A program made the translations under genes and the position numbers. Positions 6,132-8,362 of a stretch of DNA of 8,362 nt are shown piece after piece (position 1 is the stretch's first letter; each line of letters starts with the position of its first letter). This stretch comes from Lachnospiraceae bacterium UBA4292 (GTDB taxonomy: Bacteria > Bacillota > Clostridia > Lachnospirales > Lachnospiraceae): positions 1 to 8,362 of the forward strand of contig DGVE01000061.1 of NCBI GenBank assembly GCA_002395865.1. The letters run 5' to 3'. Below the pieces are notes generated by a model. That model worked only from the letters and a program-made list of their open reading frames with translations. It did not search any database and was not told the origin of the DNA.

Positions 6132-6294
6132 TAGTACCCTGTAACATCTAAAGCATTGGTAGCAACGCACCATACGACATCCGCTGCATCGTTGTCGTCG
6201 GCCGGCGATGTGTCCACATCGCCTTCCTCCTCCGCCTTGCATCGAATGCCGCCTGATGTGTTGCTATACAACGTTTAGACGTTACAGGGTACTA
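6132..6294. mobile_element. MITE-like element with long terminal inverted repeats and TA flanks
   Basis: The ends are perfect 14-bp inverted repeats: TAGTACCCTGTAAC (6132-6145) and GTTACAGGGTACTA (6281-6294). The similarity continues inward with TCTAAA (6147-6152) against TTTAGA (6274-6279), and TAGCAAC (6160-6166) against GTTGCTA (6260-6266), so each arm is about 35 bases. Both outermost dinucleotides are TA, as expected if a TA target was duplicated, the habit of IS630/Tc1-mariner-related elements. In the middle, GGCGATGTG (6204-6212) and CACATCGCC (6215-6223) form a second hairpin. No protein is encoded. A non-autonomous transposable element fits best; a structured non-coding RNA is the alternative. 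Confidence 0.7.
6204..6223. repeat. Central perfect hairpin inside the TA-flanked element
   Basis: GGCGATGTG and CACATCGCC are exact reverse complements separated by two bases, so about 8 pairs can form around a 4-base loop. With the outer arms paired, the element would fold as a long stem with an internal hairpin. Confidence 0.8.
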
Positions 6295-6318
6295 GTGTGG
6301 ATCGTGTGGGATGCGACT

Positions 6319-7011
6319 ATGGATATACTGTTTAGGGATGAGAGTGTAATAGTGGTGATAAAGCCTGCCGGTATTTCAAGCCAGGAGACGGCTTCGTTTC
6401 GCCCTGACATGATAAGCCTTATAAAAAAGGAACTCGGAAATGTGTACGTATCCTGCGTCCACAGGCTCGACCTTCCTGTCGGCGGCGTGATGGTGTACGC
6501 CCTTTCGCCCGAAGCGGCTGCGTCCCTTTCGAAGCAGTTTGAACAGGGGAGCATACATAAGAAATATCGCTGTATATGCGAGGGGAAACTTACAAGTGAG
6601 CTTCATCTTGTCGACCGGCTGTTTTTCGATAAGAAGAGCAATACATCCTCCGTGGTCGCGGGCGATATAAAGGGAGCTAAGAGAGCGGAGCTCATCATGA
6701 GACCGCTACTTACAGGGAGTCCGGCAGGTATGGCGGAGGCTGCGCCGTATTTTGCTTTGCAGGTTGGCGCACTGATATCCGGTGGCTTCGGGAATGTGAA
6801 TCATACTCTTTCAGAGGTGGAGATTTTTACCGGAAGACATCACCAGATCAGAGTGCAGGCAGCGCACGCGGGATACCCGCTGGCAGGCGATGTGAGATAT
6901 AACAGTCATTATAAGGACTACAGGGGCAGGAACGCTCTGTGCCTGATGTCTTATTCGCTTGAATTTACACACCCCGTGAGCGGGGAGAGAATGAGCTTTT
7001 CAGTAAAGTAA
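6319..7011 (+). CDS. RluA-family RNA pseudouridine synthase
   Basis: This 230-residue cytoplasmic enzyme would convert specific uridines in rRNA or tRNA to pseudouridine. It begins MDILFRDESVIVVIKPAG, the usual first strand of stand-alone RluA-type catalytic domains. The catalytic motif is HRLDLPVGG with D51, in the PVGG form common in Bacillota members. The C-terminal signature FTGRHHQIRVQ (170-180) and AHAGYPLAGD also match. No S4 domain is present, and the length is normal for the short RluA/TruC-like group. The target base cannot be assigned from sequence. The frame is open back to GTG 6208, but that part lies inside the inverted-repeat element and is not family-like; ATG 6319 fits the domain start. 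No strong Shine-Dalgarno sequence is visible before it. The repeat element ends only 25 bases upstream and may have replaced the original leader. Confidence 0.88.
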   Translation: MDILFRDESVIVVIKPAGISSQETASFRPDMISLIKKELGNVYVSCVHRLDLPVGGVMVYALSPEAAASLSKQFEQGSIHKKYRCICEGKLTSELHLVDRLFFDKKSNTSSVVAGDIKGAKRAELIMRPLLTGSPAGMAEAAPYFALQVGALISGGFGNVNHTLSEVEIFTGRHHQIRVQAAHAGYPLAGDVRYNSHYKDYRGRNALCLMSYSLEFTHPVSGERMSFSVK

Positions 7012-7042
7012 CCGGAAACATTTGGGATATTTCACAGCAGTC

Positions 7043-8179
7043 ATGAAGAAAATAAGCTACCTATTCGCTGCGGCACTGATGCTTTGCGGCTGCGCGCAGA
7101 CGATACCTACGGAAGATGTAAAGATATACGATAAAAGCATGTCGGCGACTGCTTTTGTCTCTGACACCACAGTCGAGGTCGAAAATGAGTCTTCTTCACA
7201 GGAGTCTTCCTCGCAGGAGGATCCGTCCCCTGCCGAAAATGAAAACACCGCGCAGGAGACGACGGAGATCGTGATCGACATGTCGTGGATCATAGAGCAG
7301 AGCAAGGCGGAGGAGTCTAAGAAGAGATCCTCAGAGAGCTGGGAGTCGCTCATGAAGTCCGTGGAGGCTGTGAAGCAGTACTACGAGTCGTCCTACAAGG
7401 AGAGCAAGAGCATAGCAGACAGTATCGCCGAAAGCAAGTCGAGAGAGGCCGAGGCTAACAAGCCCACGGATCCGCCCCAGCCGGACGGCGACATAGCGGC
7501 CAAACTGGCTGAAGCCATAGCCGTGGACAAGACATACTGGGTGAACTACCGCGACCCGAAGGTGGTGTATTTCACCTTCGACGACGGCCCCTCATCCAAC
7601 ACCCCTGCGATACTCGATATACTCGACCGCTACGGTGTGAAGGCGACTTTTTTCGTGACCTACCAGCCCGGGTACGAGCAGTACTACAGGGACATAGTGA
7701 ACAGGGGGCATACCATCGCGGTGCACACTGCATACCATCACTATGAGGAGATATATACCAGCTACGATAAATGGCTGGCGGATTTCAATCTGATATATAA
7801 TTATATCAAGGAGGTGACCGGTGTCACACCGAAGTTTTACCGCTTCCCCGGCGGCAGCAAGAACGGTTATTTCACGAAGGACCCGGCTCTTAAGCTTAGG
7901 ATAATCAACTATCTGGACAGTCTCGGTATCGAATACTTCGACTGGAATGTGGTGACGGGCGACGGCGGCAATGTGACCGCCAACGAGGAGATAACGAATG
8001 CCTCCACCGTAAAGAAGCGCCTGCACCCGATAGTTCTCGCACATGACAGCTCGGCAAAACCCGCTACCGTGGAGGCTCTGCCCTACATCCTTCAGTATTA
8101 TATCGACTGGGGCTACAGCTTTGACAGGATAACAGAGCGCACGGCTCCCATACATCAGGGAAGTGCGTGGGATTATTAA
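7043..8179 (+). CDS. Polysaccharide deacetylase (NodB domain) lipoprotein
   Basis: This 378-residue protein starts with MKKISYLFAAALMLCGC, a lipoprotein signal with lipobox L14-C-G-C17, so the mature protein should be tethered to the outer membrane face. Residues about 18-150 are low-complexity Ser/Glu/Gln- and Lys-rich sequence, partly coiled-coil-like, acting as a spacer. Residues about 170-370 are a carbohydrate esterase family 4 domain with all motifs: TFDDGP (178-183, metal D181 and base D180), HTAYH (228-232, metal histidines), RFPGGS (267-272), DWN (300-302) and IVLAHDS (330-336, H334). It should remove N-acetyl groups from peptidoglycan or another amino-sugar polymer. I prefer ATG 7043 because it gives an ideal signal peptide; a TTG at 7022 adds seven unhelpful residues. 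Neither has a good Shine-Dalgarno sequence. It lies 31 bases after the pseudouridine synthase gene and may depend on its transcription. Confidence 0.9.
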   Translation: MKKISYLFAAALMLCGCAQTIPTEDVKIYDKSMSATAFVSDTTVEVENESSSQESSSQEDPSPAENENTAQETTEIVIDMSWIIEQSKAEESKKRSSESWESLMKSVEAVKQYYESSYKESKSIADSIAESKSREAEANKPTDPPQPDGDIAAKLAEAIAVDKTYWVNYRDPKVVYFTFDDGPSSNTPAILDILDRYGVKATFFVTYQPGYEQYYRDIVNRGHTIAVHTAYHHYEEIYTSYDKWLADFNLIYNYIKEVTGVTPKFYRFPGGSKNGYFTKDPALKLRIINYLDSLGIEYFDWNVVTGDGGNVTANEEITNASTVKKRLHPIVLAHDSSAKPATVEALPYILQYYIDWGYSFDRITERTAPIHQGSAWDY

Positions 8180-8213
8180 AGCAAAAATCCACTAATTTTT
8201 CATATAACCAAAA

Positions 8214-8242
8214 TTGACAGAATCGCGGCCATAGTGTATCAT
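8214..8242 (+). promoter_or_regulatory. Sigma-A-type promoter for the 3'-most gene
   Basis: TTGACA (8214-8219) and TATCAT (8237-8242) are 17 bases apart, close to the housekeeping consensus. A start near 8249 would leave a leader of about 60 bases containing a small GTGCC/GGCAC hairpin (8275-8288). Confidence 0.8.
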
Positions 8243-8308
8243 GTAAACAGAGTTTGTGCTATTGACACAGAAACGTGCCGTATGGCACCAAAAGAAACGG
8301 AGGTTTAT

Positions 8309-8362
8309 ATGAGATTTAAGAAGACACTTGCCTGCCTCATGGCGGGTGCGATGATCGGCGGA
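8309..8362 (+). CDS. Start of an exported protein (3'-partial)
   Basis: Only 18 codons are visible: MRFKKTLACLMAGAMIGG. The basic start followed by a small-residue hydrophobic stretch is a typical signal peptide; the cysteine at residue 9 is too early and out of context to be a lipobox. GGAGG (8299-8303) lies five bases before ATG and gives a strong ribosome site. Together with the good promoter upstream, this is a real, probably well-expressed gene whose product cannot be identified from the window. It may encode a solute-binding or other secreted protein, but nothing here shows which. Confidence 0.75.
   Translation, partial: MRFKKTLACLMAGAMIGG

Noticed and set aside
6208..6318. Upstream extension of the pseudouridine synthase to GTG 6208
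   Set aside because: This part lies inside the inverted-repeat element, encodes Pro/Cys-rich sequence unlike the family, and has no ribosome site; the domain begins at ATG 6319.
7022..7042. TTG start seven codons before the deacetylase ATG
   Set aside because: It would put uncharged residues ahead of a normal MKK lipoprotein signal peptide and has no better ribosome site.
8180..8202. Terminator after the deacetylase gene
   Set aside because: AAAAAT/ATTTTT around 8184-8201 can pair, but the stem is all A/T, short and not followed by a T-run.
8262..8290. Second promoter at TTGACA 8262-8267
   Set aside because: No acceptable -10 occurs at 16-18 bases; the nearest TATGGC is only 13 bases away.

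Overview
The window reads as chromosomal DNA of an anaerobic Bacillota, most likely of the class Clostridia and probably Lachnospiraceae-like. This is inferred from gene content: a TPP-riboswitch-controlled ECF thiamine receptor ThiT, a VTC-domain/DUF4956/Cthe_2159-type beta-helix cluster, an RluA-family enzyme with an HRLD-x-PVGG motif, a polysaccharide deacetylase lipoprotein, strong purine-rich Shine-Dalgarno sequences and frequent AUA isoleucine codons. All supported genes lie on the + strand, and no phage, CRISPR, rRNA or tRNA gene was seen.

Layout. (1) Positions 2-649 are the 3' part of a fusion gene, in which a HAD-type hydrolase C-terminal half runs in frame into a complete cytidine deaminase. 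Thirteen bases later comes a membrane-anchored SGNH/GDSL-type esterase with six tandem TTPEP units (663-1703). (2) A consensus-like promoter (1735-1763) leads into a TPP riboswitch, whose 3' part can mask the ribosome binding site of thiT (1884-2615). A strong intrinsic terminator follows (2656-2696). (3) A three-gene surface-associated set follows: a VTC (polyphosphate polymerase-like) domain protein (2746-3417), a DUF4956 membrane protein (3435-4118), and a long beta-helix protein of the Cthe_2159 carbohydrate-binding type (from 4316). The beta-helix gene has an in-frame UAA at 5621-5623, and its reading frame then continues with family-like sequence and a C-terminal membrane helix to 6058. 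Three consecutive hairpins fill the gap between the second and third genes. A terminator (6088-6129) closes the unit. (4) Directly after the terminator lies a compact element of about 160 bp with long terminal inverted repeats flanked by TA, which looks like a MITE (6132-6294). Its right end almost touches an RluA-family pseudouridine synthase gene (6319-7011). A polysaccharide deacetylase lipoprotein gene follows (7043-8179). (5) A good sigma-A-type promoter (8214-8242) and leader precede the first 18 codons of a new, probably exported protein (8309 to the window end).

Biologically the window mixes pyrimidine salvage, thiamine uptake, RNA modification and cell-envelope functions. The items most worth a second look are the interrupted beta-helix gene within the poorly characterised VTC/DUF4956/beta-helix set, the TA-flanked inverted-repeat element upstream of the pseudouridine synthase gene, the triple-hairpin spacer, and the HAD-cytidine deaminase fusion.
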